A DNA stretch of 48,801 bases from Acidimicrobiaceae bacterium. GTDB taxonomy: Bacteria; Actinomycetota; Acidimicrobiia; Acidimicrobiales; RAAP-2. Positions 7,671 through 20,667 of the stretch are shown piece after piece; the first letter of the stretch is position 1, and each line of letters opens with the position of its first letter. The notes below the pieces were generated by a model. That model searched no databases and had not been told where the DNA came from. It saw only the letters and a program-made list of their open reading frames with translations. The stretch is from positions 1 to 48,801 of the forward strand of contig JANXXO010000023.1 of assembly GCA_025350565.1 (NCBI GenBank), written 5' to 3'. A program made the translations under genes and the position numbers.

Positions 7671-7930
7671 CAACACGCATGCGGACGACCTGTACTCCGC
7701 CGGCCTACACCGCGTACGACTCCGCGATGATGGCCATCATTGGTTCAGGGCTCGTCCACCTCGTCCTTCGGGCCTTCCTCGGACTCGGACTCACCATTCG
7801 GGCCTCTCGAGGCGTCATCTACGGTGAGCGATGGCACCAGGCACGTTTGGTTCGATTCTTTTGGGTGCGGGTTGCCACTTCGGCGGTGATCGCGTCCGCG
7901 GTGACGACTACTATCAATACGGTTCATTAA
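7671..7930 (+). pseudogene. Remnant of a membrane protein, fused to the cupredoxin-like remnant
   Basis: In the last frame of the broken cupredoxin-like gene the sequence changes character to two likely membrane segments, MMAIIGSGLVHLVLRAFLGL and FFWVRVATSAVIASAV, separated by a basic loop, and ends at the stop before 7931. The change suggests a deletion that joined two genes. The spacing and HL-rich helix could fit a heme-copper oxidase subunit III type protein, but this is a guess. There is no separate start signal. It ends about 47 bases before the pyrimidine-operon leader element. Confidence 0.4.
7909..7914 (+). promoter_or_regulatory. Possible -10 element of the pyr operon promoter
   Basis: TACTAT at 7909-7914 would start transcription near 7921, giving an untranslated leader of about 90 bases that includes the hairpin 7936-7967 (CGCCTC paired with GAGGCG) and the PyrR-binding loop. 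No good -35 hexamer is visible, so support is modest. Confidence 0.3.
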
Positions 7931-7976
7931 CGCAGCGCCTCCGCGTCCCTTTCGGGGCAACGAGGCGGTCGTGAAG

Positions 7977-8005
7977 CGAGTCCCGTGAGGCTCGTACGAC
8001 GGGAG
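7977..8005 (+). promoter_or_regulatory. PyrR-binding RNA loop overlapping the pyrR ribosome binding site
   Basis: AGTCCCGTGAGGCT (7979-7992) matches the known PyrR-binding consensus ARUCCNGNGAGGYU at every position. It sits in a hairpin with CGAG (7977-7980) paired to CTCG (7991-7994). The loop bases TCCCGT (7981-7986) are also complementary to ACGGGA (7999-8004), which contains most of the GGGAG Shine-Dalgarno sequence (8001-8005) of pyrR. No terminator is present, so control is probably translational: PyrR with UMP bound to this RNA would block ribosome access, as shown for mycobacterial pyr mRNA. Confidence 0.75.
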
Positions 8006-8009
8006 AGCG

Positions 8010-8579
8010 ATGAGTAGTAACGAGGAACGCCCGGCCCCGTCGCGGGGCTCAGCGTTTTTAGCCAGAAGCCAACTGATGACGTCGGACGATGTCGGTCGGG
8101 CACTCACGCGCATGGCCCACGAAATTGTGGAACGAAACCATTCGGTGACCTCACTCTCGGTCATTGGACTACAGACCGGCGGCAACGACATCGCGGTCAG
8201 GTTGGCCCATTTATTGTCCGAGATCTCCGGCGAGTTAATGGCATCCGCTCTCCTCGACGTCTCCTTTTACCGCGACGATCTGACGCGCAATCCGCTCCCG
8301 GCCTCAGCGTCAACCACCATTGACCACGACCTGACCGACCGGACCGTGGTGCTGGTTGACGACGTCCTCTTCACCGGCCGCACTATCCGCGCCGCACTCA
8401 ACGCCCTGTCGGACTGGGGACGACCGCGCGCGGTCCAACTCTGCGTGCTGGTCGACCGGGGCCACCGAGAGTTGCCCATCCGGCCCGACTTCGTCGGCAA
8501 GAACTTGCCCACCTCCCAGGACGAGGCGATCGTGGCCACGCTCGACGGGGTGTGGATTGGTGTCCGGGGTACCTCGTGA
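8010..8579 (+). CDS. pyrR: Bifunctional pyrimidine operon regulator / uracil phosphoribosyltransferase PyrR
   Basis: RNA-binding regulator that senses UMP and also can make UMP from uracil and PRPP. The 189-residue protein contains the PRPP-binding loop VVLVDDVLFTGRTIRAAL, the GLQTGG segment, the DVSFYRDDLT block and the C-terminal LVDRGHRELPIRPDFVGKNLPT, all characteristic of PyrR rather than of simple Upp. ATG 8010 lies four bases after GGGAG, within the predicted PyrR target RNA, so it should regulate its own operon. It overlaps pyrB by four bases. Confidence 0.95.
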   Translation: MSSNEERPAPSRGSAFLARSQLMTSDDVGRALTRMAHEIVERNHSVTSLSVIGLQTGGNDIAVRLAHLLSEISGELMASALLDVSFYRDDLTRNPLPASASTTIDHDLTDRTVVLVDDVLFTGRTIRAALNALSDWGRPRAVQLCVLVDRGHRELPIRPDFVGKNLPTSQDEAIVATLDGVWIGVRGTS

Positions 8580-9562
8580 TCGACACGATTCGCGGGGACA
8601 ACCTGCTTTCGCTCGACGAACTCTCGCGCGCGGCCATTCTCGAAGTGCTTGACACCGCCGAAACCTTCGTCGAAGTCAATCGACGGTCCATTAAGAAGGT
8701 TCCGGCCCTCAAGGGTCGCGTGATCGCGTCACTTTTCTTCGAAGAGTCGACGAGGACACGCCTGAGTTTCGAGACGGCGGCGAAACGACTGAGCGCCGAC
8801 GTGCTGTCGCTGGCCGTGGCATCGAGCAGCGTGAAGAAGGGCGAATCGCTCCGTGACACGATCGCCACCATCGACGCCTTGGGGATTGACGCCGTGGTCC
8901 TTCGACACCGCTCGAGTGGCGCGGCGTTGCAGGTCAGCCGCTACGTGCCGCACGTTCGCGTCATCAACGGTGGCGATGGTCTCCACCAGCACCCCACGCA
9001 GGCACTCCTCGACGCCTTCACCATTCGCCAGGTCCTCGCCGAGCGATCCGGCACGTCCGGCCTTGAATCGGGAACCTCACTCTTTGCGGGCCTTCGCATC
9101 TTGATCGTGGGCGACGTGCGCCACAGTCGGGTGGCGCGCAGTGACATCGCCGCCTACGCCACGCTCGGCGCCGACGTGCGTGTAGCCGCTCCGGGAACAC
9201 TCCTGCCCGACGACATCGACACGTGGCCGGTCAGTGTCGCCGCCGACTTCGACGAGGCGTTGGCGTGGGCCGACGTGGTCGCTCTCTTGCGATTGCAAAG
9301 TGAGCGGGGATCGGGAACGTTCGTGCCCAGTTTGGCGGAGTTCACCTTTACCCACGGCTTGACCGAAGAGCGCAGTCGAAAGCTTCGTCCTGAAACGCTG
9401 ATCATGCATCCCGGACCCTTGAACCGCGGGGTCGAAATCGACTCGCGGGTGGTCGACTCCGCGGCCTGCGTCGTCGAACGCCAGGTGAGTAACGGGGTGC
9501 CGATTCGCATGGCGGTGCTGTATCTCACCGTCGCCGGTACCCACGAAGGAATCGCCACATGA
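8576..9562 (+). CDS. pyrB: Aspartate carbamoyltransferase catalytic subunit
   Basis: Joins carbamoyl phosphate and aspartate. The 328-residue product has the carbamoyl-phosphate motif ESTRTRLSFE, the HRSSG segment, HQHPTQALLD and MHPGPLNRGVEI. GTG 8576 is chosen because it overlaps the pyrR stop in the usual GTGA manner and yields the family N-terminus; an upstream GTG at 8552 would run into pyrR. No pyrI regulatory subunit is present, as in other operons controlled by PyrR. Confidence 0.95.
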   Translation: MIDTIRGDNLLSLDELSRAAILEVLDTAETFVEVNRRSIKKVPALKGRVIASLFFEESTRTRLSFETAAKRLSADVLSLAVASSSVKKGESLRDTIATIDALGIDAVVLRHRSSGAALQVSRYVPHVRVINGGDGLHQHPTQALLDAFTIRQVLAERSGTSGLESGTSLFAGLRILIVGDVRHSRVARSDIAAYATLGADVRVAAPGTLLPDDIDTWPVSVAADFDEALAWADVVALLRLQSERGSGTFVPSLAEFTFTHGLTEERSRKLRPETLIMHPGPLNRGVEIDSRVVDSAACVVERQVSNGVPIRMAVLYLTVAGTHEGIAT

Positions 9563-10872
9563 GCGTCATCGTCGTGCGCCAAGGACTAGTGGTCGGAGAG
9601 ACCACGAGCGCCGTTGGTGATCTTTTGCTCATCGACGGCCGCATCGCTGAGGTAGGCCCGTCGATTGAGGCGCCGAGTGGCGCCCGCGAGATCGACGCCC
9701 GCGACTGCTGGGTCGGACCGGGCCTCGTGGACCTGCACGTCCATCTGCGTGAACCGGGTCGTGAGGCGGCGGAAGATATCGAGAGCGGGGCCCGGGCCGG
9801 TGCCCTCGGCGGGTACACCGCGCTGGTCGCGATGCCCAACACCGAACCGGCGCTCGACAACGTGGCCCTGGTGGGCTACGTGCTGGAACGTGGAGCGCGC
9901 TGCGCGATCGACATCGCGGTGGCCGGCGCCATCACGCAAGGGCGGCGCGGCGAACTGCTCGCCCCCATGGCCGAAATGGCCGCCCTCGGCGTTCGCCTCT
10001 TCACCGACGACGGCGTGGGCGTCCAAGATCCCTCGATGATGCGTCGCGCGCTGACCTACGCTAAGCCGCTCGGCGTCCGTCTGGCCCAGCACTGTGAGGA
10101 CGAACGTCTCGCGTCGGGCGGCACCATGAATGAAGGGGCGCTCAGTAGTCGCCTCGGGCTGGTGGGCCGTCCGGCCCTGGCCGAAGAGCTGATGGTCCTT
10201 CGCGACCTGGAGCTCGTGCGCCTCACCGGCGCTCCGTTGCACTTCTTGCACCTCTCGACGGCCCGTTCGGTGGCGATGGTCGCGCACGCCCGAGACGAGG
10301 GGCTTCCCGTGACCTGCGAAGTGGCTCCCCATCACTTCACGCTCGACGAAAGCGCCTGCGCAACCTACGACTCGGTCTTTAAGGTGCACCCGCCGCTGCG
10401 TACGGCCAGTGACGTCGCTGCACTTCGCGAGGCCATGCGTTCGGGCGACGTCGACGCGGTCGCCACCGATCACGCGCCGCACGCCCCGGAACTCAAAGAT
10501 CTCGCCTTTGACGAGGCGCCTGCCGGCATGCTCGGTCTCGAGCACGCCGCCTCGTTGACCGCTGAAGCCCTCGGCGGCGTCCACGCTGATCCCCATCGCT
10601 TCTTTCACTTGCTCAGCCGCGGCCCGGCGTTCATCGCTCAACTTCGCCCGGACGATCTCCGAGTTCGCCACTCGGGTCACGGGGGAGCGCTCCTTCGAGG
10701 CGACGACGCCAACATCGTTATCTTCGATCCCCACGAGTCGTGGACCGTCGATCGCCGCGAGCTCGCGAGCAAGGCCCGCAACACTCCTTACGATGGGCGA
10801 ACGCTGCGCGGACGGGTGCGCACCACGATCGCCCAAGGCCACGTGGTCGTCAGCGACGGGACCCTGGCGTGA
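9559..10872 (+). CDS. pyrC: Dihydroorotase
   Basis: Zinc amidohydrolase that cyclises carbamoyl aspartate to dihydroorotate. The 437-residue length and the motifs DLHVHLREPG (metal histidines), GGYTALVAMPNTEPALD, EVAPHHFTLDE and VATDHAPHAP place it in the long type I group found in operons with PyrB. ATG 9559 overlaps the pyrB stop by four bases and GTG of carA overlaps its own stop. Confidence 0.95.
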   Translation: MSVIVVRQGLVVGETTSAVGDLLLIDGRIAEVGPSIEAPSGAREIDARDCWVGPGLVDLHVHLREPGREAAEDIESGARAGALGGYTALVAMPNTEPALDNVALVGYVLERGARCAIDIAVAGAITQGRRGELLAPMAEMAALGVRLFTDDGVGVQDPSMMRRALTYAKPLGVRLAQHCEDERLASGGTMNEGALSSRLGLVGRPALAEELMVLRDLELVRLTGAPLHFLHLSTARSVAMVAHARDEGLPVTCEVAPHHFTLDESACATYDSVFKVHPPLRTASDVAALREAMRSGDVDAVATDHAPHAPELKDLAFDEAPAGMLGLEHAASLTAEALGGVHADPHRFFHLLSRGPAFIAQLRPDDLRVRHSGHGGALLRGDDANIVIFDPHESWTVDRRELASKARNTPYDGRTLRGRVRTTIAQGHVVVSDGTLA

Positions 10873-11956
10873 GTCGACCCACCGCCGTTCTCGTGCTCGC
10901 CGACGGCGCCACTTTCGAGGGCTACGCCGCGGGCCACTTACCGTCCGAGGGCTTCACCACTGGCGAGTTCGTCTTCAACACGGCGCTCAGTGGGTATCAA
11001 GAGATCATCACTGATCCCAGTTACGCCGGCCAGATCATCAACTTCACGTCGCCCCACATTGGTAATTACGGGGTGACGGCGCTCGACGACGAGTCGAGTC
11101 GGCCGTGGTGTCGCGGCGTGGTGATACGCGAACTGTCGGAGATGCCCTCCAATTGGCGATCGGCCGGCAACCTCGACGAGTTCTTGCGCCATCACCGCGT
11201 AGCGGCCATGGTCGGAGTCGACACCCGTCGTCTCACCAAGCATCTCCGCGCGCACGGCGCCCTGCCCGGCGCCTTCGGACACGGCAACCCGGCGGCCGTC
11301 ACCGTGGCGGCAGCGACCGCATTGGGCACGGACAACCTGGACCTGGTCACCACGGTCACCACCCGCACGCCCTATACGCGCGGCAACGGCGCGACGCACA
11401 TCGTGGCTCTGGACTACGGCATCAAGGCCACCATGGTGCGCCAATTGGCCGAACGATTTCGCGTGACCGTGGTGCCCTCGTCCACCAGCGCGGATGAGGT
11501 CCGAGCACTCAGCCCCGATGGCCTCTTCCTCTCGAACGGCCCCGGCGACCCCGCGGCGCTCGGGGCCCAAGTTCGGGTCGTGGAGTCATTGCTCGGCACG
11601 GTGCCCCTGTTCGGCATCTGTCTCGGTCATCAGCTGTTGTGTCAGGCGTTGGGCGGGGCCACCTTCAAACTGCCCTTCGGCCACCACGGCAGCAATCATC
11701 CCATCTCGGACCTCGCGACGGGCCGGATCGAAATCACCGCGCAGAACCACAACTACGCGGTCGTGCCCGACTCATTGGCCCGAGGCGTCGTGAGCCACGT
11801 CAATTTGAACGATGGGGTCATCGAAGGCGTGAGTTCTCCCGACGATCGGTGCTTCTCAGTGCAGTACCACCCCGAGGCCGGACCCGGTCCCCACGACGCG
11901 CGGTACCTGTTCGAACGCTTCGCTGCCATGCTGCGTCCTTCGCGCGAGGCGTACTG

Positions 11957-11957
<1 letters not shown>
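10869..11957 (+). CDS. carA: Carbamoyl-phosphate synthase small (glutaminase) subunit
   Basis: Releases ammonia from glutamine for carbamoyl phosphate synthesis. The 362-residue protein has the N-terminal CarA domain ([20 protein letters not shown], then TSPHIGNYG) and a class I glutamine amidotransferase domain with FLSNGPGDP, the nucleophile cysteine in GICLGHQLL and the YHPEAGPGP histidine/glutamate pair. GTG 10869 overlaps the pyrC stop; longer alternatives upstream read into pyrC. One enzyme would serve both the pyrimidine and the arginine pathways, although only pyr-type control is visible. Confidence 0.95.
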
Positions 11958-15246
<3,289 letters not shown>

Positions 15247-15250
<4 letters not shown>

Positions 15251-16155
15251 CGGCGCTCGCCACCACGCTCGGGTCGCTCACCCTGTCATCGCCGATCCTC
15301 ACCGCCGCGGGCACGTCGGGTTACGGCGACGAACTGGCGGGCTACGGCGACCTCGCCGCTCTCGGTGCCGTCGTCACCAAGTCGTTGGCCTCCTTTGCGT
15401 GGGAGGGCAATCGCGCTCCGCGCGTCGCCTCCTCGGGGCCCCACATGCTGAACGCCGTGGGACTGGCGGGTCCCGGGGTCGCGGCGTGGCGCAGCGAGTT
15501 TCTGGCCCCCCTTCGCGCTCGCGGCGCGACGGTCGTCGCCTCGATCTGGGGCCGCACCAACGAGGAGTTCGCCGAAGCGGCGAGATTAATGATCGGGGCC
15601 GAGGTGGTGGCCCTCGAGGTGAACGTCAGTTGCCCCAATCTCGAGAGCCGCTCTACCATGTTTGCCCACTCCGCCGTGGCGACGGCCGAGGTCGTTCGCG
15701 CGAGCAAAGTGGCGGGTCTTCCGCTGTGGATCAAACTCAGTCCTAACACTCCCGATCTCGTCGACATTGCGGGGGCGGCGATTGACGCGGGTGCCGACGC
15801 CTTGGTGCTCGTCAACACCGTGCTCGGTCTCGGCATCGATATCGAGCGCCGCCGCGCTTCACTCGGCAACGGCGGCGGTGGCGTCAGCGGACCGGGCATC
15901 TTGCCGGTCGCCCTTCGCGCCGTGTACGAATGTCACGCGGCCTATCCGCACACGCCGATCGTCGGGGTAGGAGGGGTCAGCACGGGCGAGGACGCCGTCG
16001 CCATGGTGATGGCCGGCGCGCGCGCGGTCCAAGTAGGTACCGCCACCTTCGCCAACCCGCGCGCGCCGTGGTCGATCCAACGAGGAATGGAGCAGTGGAT
16101 GCAGCGTCATCACGTACACAACATCGAAGAGATTGTAGGGGTGGCGCATGGCTGA
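15247..16155 (+). CDS. pyrD: Dihydroorotate dehydrogenase, class 1B-type catalytic subunit
   Basis: Oxidises dihydroorotate to orotate with FMN. The 302-residue protein has the class 1 active-site cysteine in [10 protein letters not shown], the KLSPNTPDL lysine, and the [16 protein letters not shown] and [27 protein letters not shown] phosphate-binding loops. Cysteine at the active site separates it from membrane-bound class 2, where serine is used. Class 1B enzymes normally work with PyrK, an FAD/Fe-S partner that passes electrons to NAD; pyrK is often just upstream but is missing here. ATG 15247 overlaps the carB stop. Confidence 0.92.
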
Positions 16156-16984
16156 CGGCTTCGGGGTTCGACTGCAGGAACGCATTCGTGCCCTCGGTCC
16201 ACTGTGCGTGGGCGTTGATCCGAGCGCGGCGCTTCTCACGTCGTGGGGACGAAGCGACTCGGTGGAAGGTCTGGAGTTCTTCGCTCTCGCGGTACTCGAC
16301 GCCGTCGTTGGCACGGCGGCCGCCATCAAACCCCAGGTGGCCTTCTTCGAGCGATTCGGCTCGGAGGGTTACCGCGTGTTGGAGCGTCTGCTCCACGAAG
16401 CGCGTGACGCCGACGTACTGGTGGTGGCCGACGCCAAACGAGGCGACTTCAACGTCACCAATGAGGGCTACGCCGAAGCATGGTTGAGCGAACGTTCGCC
16501 ACTGCGCGTGGACGCGGTGACCGCGAGTCCCTACCTGGGCGTCAGCGCCTTGGAGCCGCTCTTTCGGGTGGCCGAAGAGAACGACCGCGGCGTCTTTGTG
16601 CTGGTGGCGACCTCCAACGATGAGGGCCGGGCGCTCCAAATGGCCCGCACCGACGAGGGTGAACGCGTGGAGGAGATGGTCTTTCGCCACGTGGCCCACC
16701 TGAATCAACGCGTCGACGGACTCGGCAATTTCGGGGTGGTGCTCGGGGCGACGCGTGACCGACCGGCCTTCGATATGACCAAATTGGGCGGGCCCTATCT
16801 GGTGCCGGGCGTCGGCGCACAAGGGGCCACGCCCGAGAACGTCGGTCGTCTCTTCGATCGCTGCCCGGCTGGCACGGTGCTTGTGAACGTGGCGCGTTCG
16901 ATACTCAATGTCGGACCAGAACGCTCAGCATTGAAGGATTCCGCGCAGCGATGGCGCGATGATCTGAGCGCCGCCCTCGCCTGA
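16148..16984 (+). CDS. pyrF: Orotidine 5'-phosphate decarboxylase
   Basis: Final step of UMP synthesis. The 278-residue product belongs to the longer, mycobacterial-type subfamily: it has CVGVDPSAALL, IKPQVAFFERFGSEG, the catalytic VVADAKRGDFNVTNEGYA block and the VPGVGAQGATPENV phosphate loop. It overlaps pyrD by eight bases and ends the operon; the next gene has its own promoter. All activities from carbamoyl phosphate to UMP are encoded here except the class 1B electron-transfer subunit; orotate phosphoribosyltransferase (pyrE) is also not in the window. Confidence 0.94.
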   Translation: MADGFGVRLQERIRALGPLCVGVDPSAALLTSWGRSDSVEGLEFFALAVLDAVVGTAAAIKPQVAFFERFGSEGYRVLERLLHEARDADVLVVADAKRGDFNVTNEGYAEAWLSERSPLRVDAVTASPYLGVSALEPLFRVAEENDRGVFVLVATSNDEGRALQMARTDEGERVEEMVFRHVAHLNQRVDGLGNFGVVLGATRDRPAFDMTKLGGPYLVPGVGAQGATPENVGRLFDRCPAGTVLVNVARSILNVGPERSALKDSAQRWRDDLSAALA

Positions 16985-17005
16985 ACCAAAGTTTCGAGAG
17001 GGGAG

Positions 17006-17011
17006 TAATCT
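17006..17011 (+). promoter_or_regulatory. Predicted -10 element of leaderless mihF
   Basis: TAATCT ends six bases before the mihF GTG at 17018, so the start point of transcription should coincide with the start codon. A CTGAAC hexamer, as in the aroC promoter, lies upstream at 16981-16986 although the 19-base spacing is long. Confidence 0.5.
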
Positions 17012-17017
17012 GGGGTC

Positions 17018-17338
17018 GTGACACCAACGCCCCCCACGCTCTCGCAAGAACAGCGGGTCGAGGCGTCGCGTCTCGCGGTGGCGAATCGGCGTCGACGCGC
17101 CGAGGTGAAGCGTCAAGTGAAGTCGGGGGAGTTGTCGCTCGATGAACTGTTCGATCTCGCGGCGCACGAAGAGTGCGTGGCCCAGATGCGCGCCTACGAC
17201 CTCATCAGTGCCCTCCCCGCTATTGGCGAGGTGAAGGCCGAGCGCATAATGAAGAACGCGTCCATCGCGACCACCCGGCGCATTCGCGGCCTCGGTCCGA
17301 AACAGCGCGCAGAACTATTTCGAGCCCTTGTCCGCTGA
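17018..17338 (+). CDS. mihF: Actinobacterial-type integration host factor (mIHF)
   Basis: Nucleoid-associated DNA-bending protein, unrelated in fold to proteobacterial IHF. The 106-residue protein has an N-terminal helix (QRVEASRLAVANRRRRAEVKRQVKSG), then the signature LISALPAIGEVKAERIMKNASIATTRRIRGLGPKQRAELF, a helix-two-turn-helix DNA-binding unit. Genes of this family typically sit directly before gmk, as here. It appears leaderless with GTG as first codon, and its last codons overlap the start of gmk. Confidence 0.92.
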   Translation: MTPTPPTLSQEQRVEASRLAVANRRRRAEVKRQVKSGELSLDELFDLAAHEECVAQMRAYDLISALPAIGEVKAERIMKNASIATTRRIRGLGPKQRAELFRALVR

Positions 17339-17903
17339 TCCCCTCGTTGCTGTACTCATTGGCCCCGGTGGCGTTGGCAAAGGAACTCTGGCCCGACGAC
17401 TGGTGGATGAGGACGATCAACTCTGGTTGAGTACGTCGTGGACCACGCGGCCCCAGCGCGACACCGAAGACGGCAGCGAGTATCACTTCGTCAGTCGCGC
17501 CGAGTTCGAAGCGGCGATTCGCGACCACGCGTTTCTCGAGTGGGCCGAGTTCCATGGCCACCTCTACGGCACGCCGAAGCCCACTGGGCCCGGTGAACTC
17601 GACGTGCTCTTGGAGATCGAAGTGCAAGGTGCCGAACAGGTGTTGGCGCACGACCCCCACGCGCTCGTCTTTCTCATCTTGCCGCCCTCGTTGGCGCAAC
17701 TCGAAGATCGGCTCCGCGGACGCGGTGACATAGAGGAACACGTGCGAACTCGGCTCTCCAGTGCGCCCGACGAACTGGCCAAAGGCCATGCCCTGGCTAC
17801 CCACGTGGTCGTCAATGACGATTTAGAGCGGGCAACGGCCGAAATCCTCTCTATACTGGAAGAACTCCGCCCGCAACGGCGATCCCCCTCGAAAAAGGAC
17901 TGA
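17328..17903 (+). CDS. gmk: Guanylate kinase
   Basis: Phosphorylates GMP to GDP. The 191-residue product has the P-loop GPGGVGKGTLARRL (most relatives have GPSGVGKGT), the GMP-binding STSWTTRPQRDTEDGSEYHFV region, FLEWAEFHGHLYGTP and the LEIEVQGAEQVL segment. The only sensible start is TTG 17328, overlapping the mihF end by 11 bases; TTG together with the overlap suggests translation depends on mihF. Length and motifs are normal. Confidence 0.92.
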   Translation: MSADPLVAVLIGPGGVGKGTLARRLVDEDDQLWLSTSWTTRPQRDTEDGSEYHFVSRAEFEAAIRDHAFLEWAEFHGHLYGTPKPTGPGELDVLLEIEVQGAEQVLAHDPHALVFLILPPSLAQLEDRLRGRGDIEEHVRTRLSSAPDELAKGHALATHVVVNDDLERATAEILSILEELRPQRRSPSKKD

Positions 17904-17908
17904 ACACC

Positions 17909-18262
17909 ATGGCCGAACGCCCGACGCTCGTTGATCCGCCGATCGAAACCCTGTTGCACAAGGTGGGCGACTCGAAGTTCACCTTGGTCGCGGTCACGGC
18001 CATTCGCGCGCGCGAGATCAACGAGTACTACAACGGGCTCGGTTCCGGACACGGCGCGCTCATTCCGCCCCAGGTGACGTCGCTCTCGAATAAGTCCTTG
18101 TCACTGGCGATGGACGAGCTCTACCAGGGCAAGCTCGAGTTCCACCGCCCGACGGCCGAAGAACTTGAGGACGAGCGCTTGCAGGCCGTGGCGCTGGAAG
18201 AAGCACGCCAGGACGCCAACAACGACCTGGACGCTTTCACCGATGCCCTCCGCGACGCCTAA
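17909..18262 (+). CDS. rpoZ: DNA-directed RNA polymerase omega subunit
   Basis: Small subunit that helps assemble RNA polymerase. The 117-residue protein has the omega core (IETLLHKVGDSKFTLVAVTAIRAREINEYY, then NKSLSLAMDELYQGKLEF) followed by a longer acidic C-terminal tail than the E. coli protein. Context gmk-rpoZ-coaBC-metK-priA is the standard actinobacterial order. ATG 17909 follows gmk by five bases. A TATACT at 17852-17857 inside gmk could be an additional -10 element, without a good -35. Its 3' end overlaps coaBC by 20 bases. Confidence 0.92.
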   Translation: MAERPTLVDPPIETLLHKVGDSKFTLVAVTAIRAREINEYYNGLGSGHGALIPPQVTSLSNKSLSLAMDELYQGKLEFHRPTAEELEDERLQAVALEEARQDANNDLDAFTDALRDA

Positions 18263-19471
18263 TTCGTCGCCTCCCCGCATTGTCCTAGGCGTGGCCGGCG
18301 GCATCGCCGCTTACAAGTCCGTCGAACTTCTTCGTCGCCTGCGCGACGCCGGTTACTTCGTGTCACCCATTCTCACGCCCGACGCCACGCGGTTCGTCGG
18401 CGCCGTCACCTTCTCCGCGCTGGCCAGTGAACCGGCGCGTACGTCGCTCTTCGGCGACCCCGTGTCGCCGATTCCTCACACCGCTCTGGGGCAAGGGGCG
18501 GACCTCATCGTGGTGGCGCCCGCGACCGCGCACCTCATTGCCCGCTACGCCACCGGCCTCGCCGACGACCTCTTGGTTGCCACCCTGCTTGCCAGTCGCG
18601 CGCCCGTGCTGCTCTGTCCCGCCATGCACACCGAGATGTGGGAGCAGCCCTCGGTGCAAGAGAACCTCGCCACCCTTCGCCGACGTGGCGTCTTGGTGCT
18701 CGGTCCACTCGACGGTGCCCTCGCGGGCGGCGACGTGGGCACGGGCCGACTCGTCGAACCCATTGACATTTTCCAGATGATCGAACACATCCTGGAGGGC
18801 TACCGCGGTGTCCTCTCCGGTCGCAAGGTCTTGGTGAGTGCGGGCGGGACTCGTGAAGCCATCGATCCCGTGCGCGTGCTGTCCAATCGTTCGTCGGGTC
18901 GTCAGGGGTACGCGCTGGCGCAAGTGGCGCATCGCCTGGGCGCAGAGGTGACACTCGTCTCCACCGTGCACCTCGACTTGGCGCTCGACACGGTGCGCGC
19001 TATCGAGGTCATCCACGTGGAGAGTGCGGCCCAGCTGCACGAGGCGATGATGGAACGAGCCCCCACGAGCGACTGCGTCATCATGGCCGCCGCCGTCGCG
19101 GACTTCACCGTGGCGCCGTCACCGGTCAAGCTGAAGCGCACGACCGGTCTTCCGACGTTGCGATTCGAACCAACCACTGACATCGTGCACGACCTTGTGG
19201 CCAAACGTCGCGACGGTCAGATCATTGTGGCGTTCGCCGCCGAGACGAACGACGTCGATCGCAACGCCCTCACCAAACTTCGCCAGAAAGACGTTGACCT
19301 CTTGGTGGTGAACGACGTCACGTCGCCGGGCGCCGGCTTCGAACACGCGACGAACGCCGTGACCTTGCTCGGCCGCGATGAAGTCGCCGAACGGGTATCG
19401 ACTCGCTCGAAGGAGGACGTCTCACTGGCCATCTTGACTAGGGTGGCTTCATTGTTAAGCCAAGGAGCACC

Positions 19472-19475
<4 letters not shown>
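18243..19475 (+). CDS. coaBC: Bifunctional phosphopantothenoylcysteine decarboxylase / phosphopantothenate-cysteine ligase
   Basis: Two consecutive steps of coenzyme A synthesis. The N-terminal CoaC flavoprotein part has [18 protein letters not shown], the [18 protein letters not shown] region and [14 protein letters not shown]. The CoaB part (from about residue 195) shows [31 protein letters not shown], the AAAVADF segment and the KLKR loop. ATG 18243 is the first start in frame with the family N-terminus and lies within the end of rpoZ. The 410-residue length is normal for the fused enzyme. Confidence 0.93.
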
Positions 19476-20665
<1,190 letters not shown>

Positions 20666-20667
20666 CG

